From Chitinophagaceae bacterium (GTDB taxonomy: Bacteria > Bacteroidota > Bacteroidia > Chitinophagales > Chitinophagaceae), in assembly GCA_947459455.1 (NCBI GenBank), contig CANHEC010000138.1, positions 1 through 6,560 of the forward strand: 6,560 nucleotides of DNA, given 5' to 3'. Below, piece after piece: positions 5,888 through 6,560 of this stretch. Below the pieces are notes generated by a model that saw only the letters and a program-made list of their open reading frames with translations, was not told where the DNA came from and did no database searches. Each line of letters starts with the position of its first letter. The stretch's first letter is position 1. The translations under genes and the position numbers were made by a program.

Positions 5888-6163
5888 TTACTGGTCGAAC
5901 CCGCAGTCTAGCCTCAGTAGGTCGACTATAACCCGAGGCTTGAAAAGAAAGAGAAATGTAAGGCACACGTAACCAGCAAAAATGCCAAGTGGCATGAGCC
6001 AACCGCTGCTCATGGGCGATGCAGGGAAGGTGCCACCGTAGGGGCCGAAGAAGGCGACGGTAAAGCCGAATGCAAAAAGCGAATAAGCATAAACAATCGT
6101 TTCTTTTAGCAGAAATAGCCCAACGATTTTCAGGGCAACAAGGAAAGCGTTTCTCGGTGTCAT
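5888..6163 (-). CDS. Small integral membrane protein of unknown function (91 aa)
   Basis: I cannot name this protein. From the ATG at 6163 it has a long hydrophobic stretch (about residues 6-39, containing K20 and E21), a short Gly/Pro-rich loop (FGPYGGTFPASPMSSG, 39-54), and a second hydrophobic stretch (about 55-74). It ends KPRVIVDLLRLDCGFDQ. From memory, similar endings (IVDLL-L-GFD) occur inside longer multi-TM Bacteroidota proteins, so this copy may be cut short; that is an impression, not an alignment. Its stop lies 16 bp from the batB/batC stop, with the two genes converging and no terminator between them. The hydrophobic pattern and sensible start suggest a real gene. Confidence 0.6.
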   Translation of the reverse strand: MTPRNAFLVALKIVGLFLLKETIVYAYSLFAFGFTVAFFGPYGGTFPASPMSSGWLMPLGIFAGYVCLTFLFLFKPRVIVDLLRLDCGFDQ

Positions 6164-6193
6164 ACTATTTGAATGTAATGAGGGGTTAAAGAC

Positions 6194-6225
6194 TCAGAGA
6201 GCAGGCCATTGTTGGCGATCTCTGA
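6194..6225. repeat. Inverted repeat in the upstream region of the 91-aa gene
   Basis: TCAGAGA (6194-6200) and TCTCTGA (6219-6225) are perfect 7-bp arms, with GCCA (6205-6208) and TGGC (6213-6216) able to form an inner 4-bp stem. On the minus strand a TATATTTC sequence (6231-6224), near the -7 consensus, overlaps the outer arm. It may be an operator or a leader hairpin. The rest of 6164-6365 shows no gene and no clear terminator for the gene at the right edge. Confidence 0.4.
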
Positions 6226-6365
6226 AATATACCCCAATATTACAACAAATAGGTGAAAGAATGAATGCCGTGCTGAGTAAGGATAATTTTGGCCGAGGAT
6301 AGGAACTGAGAAGGAGCGGCAGTTTGGTTTCGTACAGGGCTGTCTAAAGTAAGGGGCTAATGTAC

Positions 6366-6560
6366 TTATTGCATAGTTCGCAGAAGTCTTTCAAAATTAT
6401 CAAGGTGCGTAATCACCTCGTTGTGCCCTTTTTTGCTGTGCAGGAAAATGATGCGGTGGCTCCTCATCTCTTCTTCTGTGACCTCGTCTTCTTCTTTGTG
6501 AAGAGGTAGAAAATCATTGCCATCTTTCTTGAGTCTGTTGATGAACTGCAATGAGTTCTC
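6366..6560 (-). CDS. C-terminal end of an unrecognised, charged protein (5' end outside window)
   Basis: The minus-strand frame is open from the right edge to a TAA at 6368-6366 and gives 64 residues, ENSLQFINRLKKDGNDF... to ...NFERLLRTMQ. A TTG at 6551-6549 could act as a start, but the frame continues past it to the window edge with no stop, so a partial gene is more likely. The visible part is rich in Glu, Lys and His, with an acidic stretch (KEEDEVTEEEM) followed by RSHRIIFLHSKKGHNEVITHLDNFERLL, which reads as a soluble alpha/beta end. Codons are less GC-rich than in kbl or batB/batC. I recognise no family. Confidence 0.5.
   Translation of the reverse strand, partial: ENSLQFINRLKKDGNDFLPLHKEEDEVTEEEMRSHRIIFLHSKKGHNEVITHLDNFERLLRTMQ

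Overview
The window looks like a piece of a moderately GC-rich Bacteroidota chromosome, probably near Chitinophagaceae. Several genes lack a Shine-Dalgarno site and are instead preceded by matches to the Bacteroidota sigma-A -7 box TAnnTTTG. The BatB/BatC-type protein is also typical of the phylum. The placement is an inference from these signals; no rRNA or marker gene is present.

Layout, left to right. (1) 2-208 (+): the last 68 codons of a RecB/AddB-like PD-(D/E)XK nuclease, ending in a C-x2-C-x5-C iron-sulfur cysteine cluster. (2) 326-526 (-): a 66-aa single-TM or secreted protein of unknown function, with a clear minus-strand terminator at 229-257. (3) 527-907: a gene-free 381-bp divergent spacer with a nested inverted repeat at 621-684 and a good promoter for kbl. 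(4) 908-2110 (+): kbl, complete, with its own promoter and a strong terminator at 2130-2161, so apparently monocistronic. (5) 2162-2333: short GC-rich non-coding spacer. (6) 2334-3299 (-): a self-inhibited (class II) Fic AMP-transferase with a C-terminal DNA-binding-like region. (7) 3300-3392: a 93-bp divergent control region with a perfect 9-bp inverted repeat and AACTTTG-N4-ATG ahead of both genes. (8) 3393-4223 (+): a lipoprotein class D (OXA-type) beta-lactamase with all catalytic motifs. (9) 4303-5871 (+): a one-piece BatB-BatC fusion (membrane vWA domain plus TPR domain). (10) 5888-6163 (-): a 91-aa membrane protein, possibly shortened at its C-terminus. (11) 6366-6560 (-): the C-terminal 64 codons of an unrecognised protein running off the right edge.

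How the genes work together: there is no long operon, and most genes have their own signals. The nearest thing to a functional pair is the divergent fic/bla module, whose start sites flank one shared operator-like palindrome. The most informative protein is the BatB-BatC fusion. Between its two halves sits what looks like the former BatC signal peptide, now a fourth membrane segment, which would place both the vWA and the TPR parts in the periplasm. The gene stands alone here, without the MoxR, DUF58, BatA or BatD genes that usually surround it. I see no mobile element, CRISPR array, tRNA or rRNA, and no convincing wholly new multi-gene system.
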